Of a stretch of 5,528 nucleotides of DNA, positions 1-5,528 are shown piece by piece (the first letter of the stretch is position 1; every line of letters begins with the position of its first letter). This DNA comes from Prevotellaceae bacterium (GTDB taxonomy: Bacteria; Bacteroidota; Bacteroidia; Bacteroidales; Bacteroidaceae). Below the pieces are notes generated by a model. It saw only the letters and a list, made by a program, of their open reading frames with translations, was not told the origin of the DNA and did no database searches. The stretch covers positions 1 through 5,528 of the forward strand of contig JAUNIK010000203.1 of assembly GCA_030523505.1 (NCBI GenBank). Reading direction: 5' to 3'. The translations under genes and the position numbers were made by a program.

Positions 1-945
1 CAGAAGTGCAGCCCATGCGAATGGTGCGAATGCCTCGTAGCGCTTCGAATACTTCTTCACATTGAGCTTTGTCTTCTCAAGTTTATCGATATCGGCATAA
101 ATCTGCTTCAACTCTTTGTTATTGGTAGCACGGTAGTAGTTACCGTCAGTCTGTGCAGCTATCTCAGAGAGAGTCTTACCATCGATTTCCACTGGTATGT
201 TCACATACTGAATACCACCTGCCACAGGCATTGGATATGGTGCAACCTTGTTTGTTCCCACACCGATGGTATACACTCGAATGCCAAGACTCTTGGCAAT
301 CTGTGCCGCCGTGAGTGGCGAGATGTCACCTCGGTTGTTGGAACCATCGGTAAGAAGAATCACTACTTTGCTCTTTGCCTTTGAATCCTTGAGGCGCGAC
401 ACAGCATTTGCTAATCCCATACCGACAGCGGTACCGTCCTCAATGAGACCGCGAGAAGCAAGGTCTGTGCGAACTCCACGAAGAAGGTTTAGCAATGAAC
501 CATGGTCGGCGGTCATAGGGCACTGTGTGAACGACTCTCCGGCAAAGATTGTAAGACCGATGTTGTCATCCGGACGACCAGAGATAAACTCAGCAGCCAC
601 GTTCTTTGCGGCTTCCATACGGTTTGGCTTCAAATCCTCGGCAAGCATTGATGTGGAGATATCCATACAAAGCATGATATCGATGCCCTCAACTGTACGG
701 TCATCCCAGGAATTATGAGTCTGCGGACGGGCCATCACAATCACAATGAGCGTGAAGGTGATGCATCGCAAAAGCATTGGCAAGTGCACCAATCTCGTGC
801 GCCAGCTTTGTGGTGCATTAAGATAGGCACGGGTGGTGCTCATACGCATTGTTGGTTCATTACGCTTGCGATAAAGGAAATACCACAAGATGTAAGGCAC
901 CAGCAGCAGGAGCAGTATGAAATATTCTTTATTAGCAAATTCCAT
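1..945 (-). CDS. batA: BatA-like membrane-anchored von Willebrand factor A protein (3' end cut by window edge)
   Basis: The frame is open from an ATG at 945 to the window edge, giving 315 residues without a stop. Bat vWA proteins are usually about 330 residues, so only the last few are missing. A hydrophobic N-terminal helix (about residues 8-26) and a second one (about 55-72, followed by ARPQ) precede a vWA domain from about 88 to 285. The MIDAS metal site is intact: DISTS at 95-99, the threonine in DGTAVG at 172, and TDGSNN at 200-204. The protein ends in the start of a third membrane helix (AFAPFAWAALL). This order of two N-terminal helices, vWA domain and C-terminal helix is the BatA/BatB layout. 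The start lies 1 nt after the stop of the preceding gene, so translational coupling is likely. In the family, Bat proteins are linked to aerotolerance and envelope stress, and MoxR is the presumed ATPase partner. BatA rather than BatB is inferred from its position directly after the BatD-like gene. Confidence 0.9.
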   Translation of the reverse strand, partial: MEFANKEYFILLLLLVPYILWYFLYRKRNEPTMRMSTTRAYLNAPQSWRTRLVHLPMLLRCITFTLIVIVMARPQTHNSWDDRTVEGIDIMLCMDISTSMLAEDLKPNRMEAAKNVAAEFISGRPDDNIGLTIFAGESFTQCPMTADHGSLLNLLRGVRTDLASRGLIEDGTAVGMGLANAVSRLKDSKAKSKVVILLTDGSNNRGDISPLTAAQIAKSLGIRVYTIGVGTNKVAPYPMPVAGGIQYVNIPVEIDGKTLSEIAAQTDGNYYRATNNKELKQIYADIDKLEKTKLNVKKYSKRYEAFAPFAWAALL

Positions 946-946
946 T

Positions 947-2020
947 TTACAAGAGCATTAATGCATTGTACAACACAAAGCATATTATAAACACCACGGC
1001 AACAGCGATAAGACCAAGCAGCACCTTGATTACCTTTCGGCTTTCCTTTATACGCTCGTCATCCTTGCTGAGCTTTGGTATGATCTTCTCCTCGGTTTCC
1101 TTTTCCTCGGTCTTTGTCTGGTCAATGAAGTTGATAGCATTGACGAGGTTAAGGTCGTTCTCATTGATGAGTGTCGAATACTTCGCGAACTTCACCAAGT
1201 CGGCAGTCTCAAACAATTCGCGCAACTCCTGAATCATCTTATTGTCCTTGGTCTCTTTGAGATGGGCAATGATTTCGGTTGTTGTCATCTCCATTGCATT
1301 GAAGCCGAATCGTTCCTCAATATAACTGCGCAAGGTATCGGTAAGACGGGTGTAGTATGTCTTCTGGTCCTCAGAGTTCTGCATCTTCTCCTGCTTGATT
1401 TTATCAATGGCAGTGAGCGCCTTCTGATGTGCAGGGATATGCTTCACGATGAGTATGCGTGAGATGATAGGCTTGTTCTGCTTCAATCTTACATAGAGGT
1501 AGATGCCGATGGCAACAAGAAGGAGCATCAGGAAACTCATCCAGAACAGCGGACTCCACTCCGACCAGAGGAACGGATTGTTCTGTACATCCTTCGGTCC
1601 AAAGAACTGGTTGAGGTTGAGTGTGTCAACATCAAGGGTTATCACCTTGAGCGCCAGCGGATTGGTCTTGTATTCCTTACCTGACACCTTAACGACAAAG
1701 GCAGGAATCACATAAGCATTCTCATCAAAGCTGGTGAGCAGATACTTACGACTGATCTGTCGTGTAGCGTCATCTATCTTTGTAGTATCATCCTTCACAA
1801 CCTCGACAATCTCCACGCCTGGGCAGACCATATCGCGTGCCTTGAAAGCCGGCATCTGCACCACCTTGTCCTGTGGAGCAATGACGGTAAGGGTGACACC
1901 GGTCTGCTCACCGATGTATATTGCCATTGAGTCAATCTTTGCTTCCACCGATACGCCTTGTGCAAAGGTGCAGAGTGGAGCAATAGTGAGAAGTATGAAA
2001 GTGAATAGTCTTTTAATCAT
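947..2020 (-). CDS. BatD-like membrane protein of the bat operon, function unknown
   Basis: This 357-residue protein has a signal peptide (MIKRLFTFIL start, likely cleavage after CTFA near residue 20). A beta-rich exported domain (about 21-155) of the kind found at the N terminus of BatD follows, then a membrane helix at about 157-179. Next comes a charged, helical, presumably cytosolic domain (about 180-330) and a C-terminal helix at about 330-357. Within the cytosolic part, the stretch from YYTRLTDTLRSYIEERFG to DLVKFAKYS (about 222-284) resembles a segment seen in many Bacteroidota BatD/DUF4381-like proteins. Basic residues flank the cytosolic side of both helices (RLKQNK, RKVIK), which supports this topology. 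It lies between the DUF58 gene and batA and probably assists that complex at the inner membrane. An in-frame ATG at 2035 would add five residues (MDNIN). I prefer 2020 because it gives a more usual signal peptide. The family call is from recognition and the exact role is unknown. Confidence 0.85.
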   Translation of the reverse strand: MIKRLFTFILLTIAPLCTFAQGVSVEAKIDSMAIYIGEQTGVTLTVIAPQDKVVQMPAFKARDMVCPGVEIVEVVKDDTTKIDDATRQISRKYLLTSFDENAYVIPAFVVKVSGKEYKTNPLALKVITLDVDTLNLNQFFGPKDVQNNPFLWSEWSPLFWMSFLMLLLVAIGIYLYVRLKQNKPIISRILIVKHIPAHQKALTAIDKIKQEKMQNSEDQKTYYTRLTDTLRSYIEERFGFNAMEMTTTEIIAHLKETKDNKMIQELRELFETADLVKFAKYSTLINENDLNLVNAINFIDQTKTEEKETEEKIIPKLSKDDERIKESRKVIKVLLGLIAVAVVFIICFVLYNALMLL

Positions 2021-2057
2021 ATTAATATTATCCATTTCCCGGAAACATGTTGAGCGA

Positions 2058-2924
2058 TTATCTTCTGTTGAACAGTCGCATCATAGCCTTCACATAATCC
2101 TCGTTGGTAGCAACACTTGTCCAGTCGATATTACTCTTGGCAAAGTCATCGCGCAGAAGTGACTGGCTGTCGCGCCACGCTTTTGCATGAGCCTGTCGGA
2201 GTCTCTTCGAACTTGTATCGATTATCATCTCTTTGCCTGTTTCGGCATCGTTTATCTTGATAAGTCCTACATCAGGTAACTCCTTTGCCAATGGGTCATA
2301 CACCTGAACAGCCATCAGGTCGTGCTTTGAAGATGCAATCTGCCATTGTTTCTGGAGCGATTCCTCAGTATAGAAGTCTGAGATGACGAATACTGTTGAA
2401 CGGCGCTTCATCACTCGTGTCATAAACTCCACAGCCTGTCGGATATCTGTTTTCAGACTCTCCGGTTTGAAGTCGAGCATCTCACGGATGATGTACAGGA
2501 TATGCTTCCTACCCTTCTTTGGTGGGATATATTTTTCAATTCGGTCAGAGAAGAATATAACGCCAATCTTATCGTTGTTCTGGATAGCCGAGAACGCCAG
2601 TGTGGCAGCAATCTCTGTCACCATGTCGCGTTTCAGCTGGCCTCGTGTTCCGAAGTCAAGCGAACCAGAGACGTCGATCATGAGCATCACTGTCAACTCG
2701 CGTTCTTCCTCGAACACTTTTACATACGGACGGTGGAAACGAGCGGTAACATTCCAGTCAATGTCACGCACATCATCACCATACTGATATTCGCGCACCT
2801 CGCTGAAGGCCATACCCCTACCCTTGAAGGCACTGTGGTACTGACCGGCGAAGATGTTCTGACTCAGCCCGCGAGTCTTGATTTCAATCTTCCTGACCTT
2901 TTTTAAAATTTCAGAAGTTTCCAA
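2058..2924 (-). CDS. DUF58 family protein with vWA-like MIDAS domain, bat operon
   Basis: This 288-residue soluble protein has no membrane helix. The DUF58 signature is clear: GRGMAFSEVREYQYGDD at about 35-51, then VRDIDWNVTAR to residue 61, then VKVFEEERE. The domain continues into a vWA-like fold with a MIDAS motif DVSGS at 84-88, a candidate threonine in LKTD near 159, and ISDFY at 181-185. In many bacteria DUF58 proteins are encoded beside MoxR ATPases and are thought to be their partners. That fits here, because the gene follows moxR by 12 nt in the same reading frame. No ATG exists between the moxR stop and the conserved N terminus (ETSEILKKVRKIEIKTRGL), and the first internal Met is residue 38 inside the signature. 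The start is therefore taken as TTG at 2924, with ATT three codons upstream as a less likely option. The biochemical function of DUF58 is not established. Confidence 0.93.
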   Translation of the reverse strand: METSEILKKVRKIEIKTRGLSQNIFAGQYHSAFKGRGMAFSEVREYQYGDDVRDIDWNVTARFHRPYVKVFEEERELTVMLMIDVSGSLDFGTRGQLKRDMVTEIAATLAFSAIQNNDKIGVIFFSDRIEKYIPPKKGRKHILYIIREMLDFKPESLKTDIRQAVEFMTRVMKRRSTVFVISDFYTEESLQKQWQIASSKHDLMAVQVYDPLAKELPDVGLIKINDAETGKEMIIDTSSKRLRQAHAKAWRDSQSLLRDDFAKSNIDWTSVATNEDYVKAMMRLFNRR

Positions 2925-2936
2925 TCTAATTACGAA

Positions 2937-3932
2937 TTAAGGCACCTGAACCTGATTGATAATCTTGCTTACGATCTCCTCGCTTGTGATGTTGCTTGCC
3001 TCAGCCTCATATGAGAGACCAATACGATGACGCAATACGTCGTGAGCTACAGCACGGACATCCTCAGGCACAACATATCCTCTGTGCTTGATGAAAGCAT
3101 AAGCGCGTGAAGCCTTTGCAAGGTTGATAGAAGCACGAGGAGAACCACCAAAGGTTATCATGTCCTTCAACTCTGGCAATCCGTAACGCTCTGGGTAGCG
3201 GGTTGCAAATACGATGTCTGCAATATACTGCTCAATCTTCTCGTCGAGATATACCTTATTAACAATCTGGCGTGCCTTCATGATATCATCAGTAGAGCAA
3301 ACTGGCGATACTGTTGGCATCTTACCTGCGAGATTCTCGCGGATAATGAGTTTCTCTTCTTCCAATGAAGGATAGCTGATGATGACCTTCAGCATGAAAC
3401 GGTCAACCTGCGCCTCTGGCAACTGATATGTTCCTTCCTGCTCGATAGGGTTCTGTGTTGCCATTACGAGGAATGGCTCTGGCAATTTGAATGTATTCTC
3501 GCCGATTGTTACTTGATGCTCCTGCATCGACTCGAGCAATGCACTCTGCACCTTGGCTGGAGCACGGTTGATCTCATCTGCCAAAACGAAGTTGGCAAAT
3601 ACTGGGCCCTGCTTCACCTGGAACTTCTCTTCCTTCTGTGAATATATCATTGTACCGATAACATCGGCTGGGAGAAGGTCTGGTGTGAACTGAATACGTG
3701 AGTACTTGCTTGAGATGAGCTGCGACAAGGTCTTAATTGCCAATGTCTTTGCAAGACCTGGAACACCCTCGAGGAGGATATGACCATCGCTGAGGAGTGA
3801 GATTAACAACGAGTCAACGAGATGCTTCTGACCAACGATAACCTTATCCATGCCGGCTGTAAGGTCAGTAATGAAACCACTCTGCTGACGAATCAGGATG
3901 TTCAGCTCCTGAATATCAATTGATTCTGCCAT
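2937..3932 (-). CDS. moxR: MoxR family AAA+ ATPase, first gene of bat operon
   Basis: This 331-residue AAA+ ATPase is close to the usual length for the family. All nucleotide-handling motifs are present: Walker A EGVPGLAKT (55-63), Walker B VLADEINR (116-123), sensor 1 ATQNP (158-162), a probable arginine finger in AQVDRF (R178), and sensor 2 in GGSPRA (R266). The C-terminal helical lid follows to the end. MoxR ATPases are cytosolic chaperone-like enzymes that mature or activate partners with vWA/MIDAS domains. The adjacent DUF58 and BatA genes supply such partners. The ATG at 3932 gives the typical MAESIDIQELN start. A GTG at 3965 would add 11 residues that look like translated leader, so I reject it. 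The gene sits at the head of the operon behind a candidate promoter and leader hairpin, and it is followed after 12 nt by the DUF58 gene. Confidence 0.95.
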   Translation of the reverse strand: MAESIDIQELNILIRQQSGFITDLTAGMDKVIVGQKHLVDSLLISLLSDGHILLEGVPGLAKTLAIKTLSQLISSKYSRIQFTPDLLPADVIGTMIYSQKEEKFQVKQGPVFANFVLADEINRAPAKVQSALLESMQEHQVTIGENTFKLPEPFLVMATQNPIEQEGTYQLPEAQVDRFMLKVIISYPSLEEEKLIIRENLAGKMPTVSPVCSTDDIMKARQIVNKVYLDEKIEQYIADIVFATRYPERYGLPELKDMITFGGSPRASINLAKASRAYAFIKHRGYVVPEDVRAVAHDVLRHRIGLSYEAEASNITSEEIVSKIINQVQVP

Positions 3933-3935
3933 AAT

Positions 3936-3958
3936 ATTTATTGTTTTTAATTTATTGT
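3936..3958 (-). repeat. 9-bp direct repeat in the A-rich moxR leader
   Basis: On the minus strand the sequence ACAATAAAT occurs twice, at 3958-3950 and 3944-3936, separated by 5 nt. The second copy ends 3 nt before the moxR ATG. The inverse complement of its first 8 bases (TTTATTGT, minus strand) abuts the -7 box at 4023-4016. The leader has no Shine-Dalgarno-like purine run, and A-rich, unstructured leaders are common ribosome entry regions in Bacteroidota. The repeat may be only low-complexity AT-rich sequence or may be a binding site. Confidence 0.4.
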
Positions 3959-3967
3959 CAAACACTG

Positions 3968-3996
3968 AAAAACCGCCGAACCAATGCCAGCGGTTT
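3968..3996 (-). terminator. Hairpin with T-run ahead of moxR: terminator, attenuator or 5' leader stem
   Basis: On the minus strand AAACCGC (3996-3990) pairs perfectly with GCGGTTT (3976-3970) across a 13-nt loop, and the right arm runs into TTTTT (3972-3968). The stem is short but GC-cored, which stands out in an AT-rich gap. As a terminator it would end transcripts arriving from maf, about 120 nt after the maf stop. However, it lies only about 13 nt downstream of the candidate -7 box, so a transcript starting there would carry it at its 5' end. Which role applies cannot be settled from sequence. Confidence 0.45.
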
Positions 3997-4008
3997 CAAA
4001 TCACAATG

Positions 4009-4016
4009 CAAAGTTA
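4009..4016 (-). promoter_or_regulatory. Candidate Bacteroidota -7 promoter box for the moxR/bat operon
   Basis: On the minus strand TAACTTTG matches the Bacteroides -7 consensus TAnnTTTG at every fixed position. It lies about 75 nt upstream of the moxR ATG in the only substantial intergenic gap, which is where an operon promoter is expected. The -33 region is weak: at about 19 nt spacing the sequence reads ACTG rather than TTTG. The predicted start of transcription is around 4000-4005. Confidence 0.5.
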
Positions 4017-4098
4017 CAATAAATATATTGTATGGCAGTGATTAAAACTTCTAAAAAGTATTAAATAATCTTCTTAAAAGTTAGAATTTAAGATACTT

Positions 4099-4113
4099 TA
4101 TTACTTTGTAATA
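4099..4113 (-). terminator. Weak AT-rich hairpin just after maf
   Basis: On the minus strand TATTAC and GTAATA form a perfect 6-bp stem around an AAA loop, starting about 5 nt after the maf stop codon. The stem contains only one G:C pair and no clear T-run follows. It could be a weak 3' end signal or chance pairing in AT-rich sequence. Confidence 0.2.
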
Positions 4114-4118
4114 TCGAA

Positions 4119-4673
4119 TTAAAGTTCTTTAAGAGCCTCGTATATGCGCTGCACGGGCAATCCCATGACATTGAAATACGAGCCGTTGAGACCTGTAACA
4201 CCTATATATCCAATCCATTCCTGGATGCCATAAGCGCCTGCTTTGTCGAATGGTTTGTAATGCTCTACATAATAGCTGATTTCCTCTTCCGACAGGTTCT
4301 TGAATGTGACATCGGTCTTTACCGAGAAATGCTTAGTCAACTTATTGGTTTTCAGGCAACAACCAGTTATTACCTGATGTGTTTGACCAGACAGTTTTGT
4401 AAGCATTTTACATGCATCATCAACGTCCTTTGGTTTGCCCATTACTTCATTGCCAAGCACCACAATCGTATCTGCAGTGAGCAGCACTTCATCGTCGGCA
4501 ATATCATAACCGACAGCCTTCTTCTGCGAGATATATTCTGCTATTTCTGCGGTCGGCAAGTCTTCGGGATAACTTTCATCAATCCCAGGAATCACCCTAA
4601 CCTCAAAATCAACATCAAGTCCCGCGAGAAGTTCCTTTCTGCGAGGCGAATTACTTGCAAGTATAATTTTCAT
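4119..4673 (-). CDS. maf: Maf family nucleotide pyrophosphatase (YhdE-type)
   Basis: This 184-residue cytosolic enzyme has the normal length for the family. The sequence shows the Maf hallmarks in order: ASNSPRRKELL at 6-16, TADTIVV with the probable catalytic Asp68, GKPKDVDDA at 79-87, SGQTHQVITG at 95-104, KAGAYGIQEW at 144-153 and GSYFNVMGLP at 164-173. The Q of AYGIQ with the following GSYFNV pattern is typical of the YhdE branch, which hydrolyses dTTP, UTP and some modified pyrimidine nucleotides to monophosphates. The specificity is inferred from that branch. Maf proteins were first described as septum-formation inhibitors. The ATG at 4673 gives the standard MKIILASNSP start, 13 nt after the stop of the upstream phosphatase gene. 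A TTG at 4697 would add eight residues and overlap that gene, so it is less likely. Confidence 0.94.
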   Translation of the reverse strand: MKIILASNSPRRKELLAGLDVDFEVRVIPGIDESYPEDLPTAEIAEYISQKKAVGYDIADDEVLLTADTIVVLGNEVMGKPKDVDDACKMLTKLSGQTHQVITGCCLKTNKLTKHFSVKTDVTFKNLSEEEISYYVEHYKPFDKAGAYGIQEWIGYIGVTGLNGSYFNVMGLPVQRIYEALKEL

Positions 4674-4686
4674 AGCCTTTTCTTTT

Positions 4687-5205
4687 TTACCATCCAAATG
4701 CTGTTGCCGAACTCATCCATTTCCCTTGAGCCCTGAGCACCTGTTCTATAACATCCCTGCCGCAACCTTTTCCTCCGTCTCTATAACTCACATAAAGGCT
4801 CACCTCCTTAATCTCCTGACATGCATCCTTAGGGCAGACAGCACAACCTACCCTTTTCATCACCTCGTAATCAGGGATGTCATCGCCCATATACATCACC
4901 TCGTCATCGCGAAGGGTGTGTTTCTCGATGAACTTCTCGTAGGTTTCAATCTTCATGCTGCATCCCATAAAGATATCCTCCAAGCCAAGAGCATTATACC
5001 TATTATATACTGCCTGTGTTGTGCCACCGGTGAGTATTGCTATCCTCAGTCCCATCTTCTGGGCGAGTTGAATGGCATAACCATCCTTTATATTCGCAGT
5101 GCGCAATGGTTCGCCTTCCTGCGACATGGGAATTGTCTCGCAGGAAAGTACTCCATCTACATCGAAAATGATGGCTTTTATCTTGGTGAGATCGTAGTTA
5201 ATCAT
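4687..5205 (-). CDS. kdsC: KdsC-type HAD phosphatase (probable Kdo-8-phosphate phosphatase)
   Basis: This 172-residue protein belongs to the small, capless C0 group of HAD phosphatases. Visible motifs are motif I FDVDGVLS with nucleophile Asp15 and general acid/base Asp17, motif II ILTGG (Thr59), the motif III lysine (Lys85 in SMKIETY), and motif IV MGDDIPD (Asp108, Asp109, Asp112) for Mg2+. The C-terminal [15 protein letters not shown] matches the GGxGxxRE-type tail of KdsC proteins. KdsC removes phosphate from 3-deoxy-D-manno-octulosonate 8-phosphate in the pathway to lipid A-Kdo. Related C0 enzymes act on sugar acids such as KDN-9-phosphate, so the substrate is a family inference. A local cysteine cluster (C121, C124, C129) is notable. 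The ATG at 5205 follows the nitroreductase stop by 17 nt and has an AAGG sequence 6 nt upstream. Its stop is 13 nt before the maf ATG, so the two are probably co-expressed. Confidence 0.9.
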   Translation of the reverse strand: MINYDLTKIKAIIFDVDGVLSCETIPMSQEGEPLRTANIKDGYAIQLAQKMGLRIAILTGGTTQAVYNRYNALGLEDIFMGCSMKIETYEKFIEKHTLRDDEVMYMGDDIPDYEVMKRVGCAVCPKDACQEIKEVSLYVSYRDGGKGCGRDVIEQVLRAQGKWMSSATAFGW

Positions 5206-5211
5206 AGATTA

Positions 5212-5215
5212 CCTT
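5212..5215 (-). promoter_or_regulatory. Shine-Dalgarno-like AAGG before kdsC
   Basis: On the minus strand AAGG sits 6 nt upstream of the kdsC ATG at 5205, the normal spacing for a ribosome binding site. It is the clearest such site in the window, where most other genes have A-rich leaders. It supports the chosen start, though four bases can arise by chance. Confidence 0.4.
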
Positions 5216-5222
5216 GCAGGGA

Positions 5223-5528
5223 TTACTCGTTTTCTGCATCGAAGATTCTCACATTCTCCCATTTCAGTCTGTCTTCATTCTGAGGCTGGCGCACTATCGC
5301 CTTGTGACCGAAACCGAGCACACACAGTACATCAAGATTCTCTGGGATATTGAGAATGCCTCTTACTATATCATTTGCAGGAGTACCGTCGTTCAGTCCG
5401 CGGGCTCTCATCTGCACCCAGCAACCACCAAGTCCAAGGTCTTCTGCCTGCAAAAGCATTGAGTATGAGGCTATTGAACCATCCTCTATCCAGCAGTCGT
5501 TGGTCGATGGGTCACCAAGAACGGAAAT
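5223..5528 (-). CDS. Nitroreductase-family flavoprotein, C-terminal part (5' end cut by window edge)
   Basis: The frame is open from the right edge to a TAA at 5223-5225, giving 101 residues. It covers about the C-terminal half of a typical 170-200 residue nitroreductase. The visible segments fit the family: VLGDPSTNDCWIEDGSIASYS followed by LLQAEDLGLGGCWVQMR (the conserved helix and GLG-CW core), then an IPENLDVLCVLGFGHK segment before the C terminus. These enzymes bind FMN and reduce nitro compounds, quinones or related substrates with NAD(P)H, often as dimers. The N-terminal RRSxR-type FMN-binding motif would lie outside the window, so activity cannot be judged. A Met at residue 24 is internal, because family-like sequence (the D-W-D-A pattern) continues upstream to the edge. 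It is the first visible gene of a likely nitroreductase-kdsC-maf transcript. The substrate is unknown. Confidence 0.88.
   Translation of the reverse strand: MSVLGDPSTNDCWIEDGSIASYSMLLQAEDLGLGGCWVQMRARGLNDGTPANDIVRGILNIPENLDVLCVLGFGHKAIVRQPQNEDRLKWENVRIFDAENE

Noticed and set aside
248..718. Plus-strand open frame of 156 residues
   Set aside because: It is antisense to the clear batA vWA domain, with no recognisable family and a low-complexity, Arg/Ser-rich translation typical of a shadow frame.
2035..2045. Odd palindrome TTTCC-C-GGAAA near the BatD-like start
   Set aside because: The one-base centre cannot form a normal hairpin loop and the arms are short, so it is likely chance.
2028..2048. 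Minus-strand mini-ORF of six codons (MFPGNG) between the DUF58 stop and the BatD-like start
   Set aside because: It ends 7 nt before the ATG at 2020, which could suggest coupling, but such tiny frames arise often by chance and nothing else supports translation.
1734..2162. Plus-strand open frame of 142 residues
   Set aside because: It spans the DUF58/BatD-like junction in antisense and has no recognisable domain.
3933..3965. N-terminal extension of MoxR from a GTG at 3965
   Set aside because: The added residues come from A-rich leader sequence containing the direct repeat, and the ATG at 3932 matches the usual MoxR start.
4726..5283. Plus-strand open frame of 185 residues
   Set aside because: It is antisense to kdsC and runs into the nitroreductase end. 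No family features are visible, and the opposite strand has full catalytic motifs.
1..5528. CRISPR array, tRNA/rRNA, insertion sequence or phage features
   Set aside because: No repeat-spacer pattern, RNA gene signature, transposase or terminal repeats are visible. Nearly all of the window is occupied by collinear housekeeping-type genes.

Overview
The window comes from a Bacteroidota chromosome, most likely Bacteroidales and close to Prevotella/Bacteroides. The evidence is the Bat (Bacteroides aerotolerance) gene order, the style of the protein sequences, a TAnnTTTG-type -7 promoter box and A-rich leaders in place of strong Shine-Dalgarno sites. The genus is an inference. Every gene I can support lies on the minus strand, so transcription runs from the right end (5528) to the left end (1).

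Right block (about 4119-5528): three tightly packed genes encode the C-terminal part of a nitroreductase-family flavoprotein (cut by the window edge), a KdsC-type HAD phosphatase and a Maf nucleotide pyrophosphatase. Gaps are 17 and 13 nt with the starts chosen here, so they are probably co-transcribed. KdsC would serve Kdo/lipid A-core synthesis. Maf would hydrolyse non-canonical or excess nucleotides.

Intergenic region (3933-4118): this 186 bp AT-rich gap is the only substantial non-coding stretch. Read in the direction of transcription it holds a small AT-rich hairpin after maf, a perfect TAACTTTG -7 box, a GC-based hairpin with a short T-run, and an A-rich leader with a 9-bp direct repeat ending at the moxR ATG.

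Left block (1-3932): this is the front half of a bat operon, in the order MoxR AAA+ ATPase, DUF58 protein (vWA-like, cytosolic), a BatD-like membrane protein with a signal peptide, and BatA (membrane-anchored vWA protein, cut at its last transmembrane helix by the left edge). Gaps are 12, 37 and 1 nt, which indicates one transcript with likely translational coupling. By family analogy, MoxR ATPases act as chaperones on vWA-domain partners carrying metal-binding MIDAS sites. DUF58 and BatA both keep intact MIDAS motifs. BatB and further bat genes would be expected just beyond position 1.

This is a known type of locus rather than a clearly new system. The points worth a second look are the promoter and hairpin arrangement ahead of moxR, the TTG start of the DUF58 gene, and the uncharacterised BatD-like protein with its sizeable cytosolic domain between two membrane helices.
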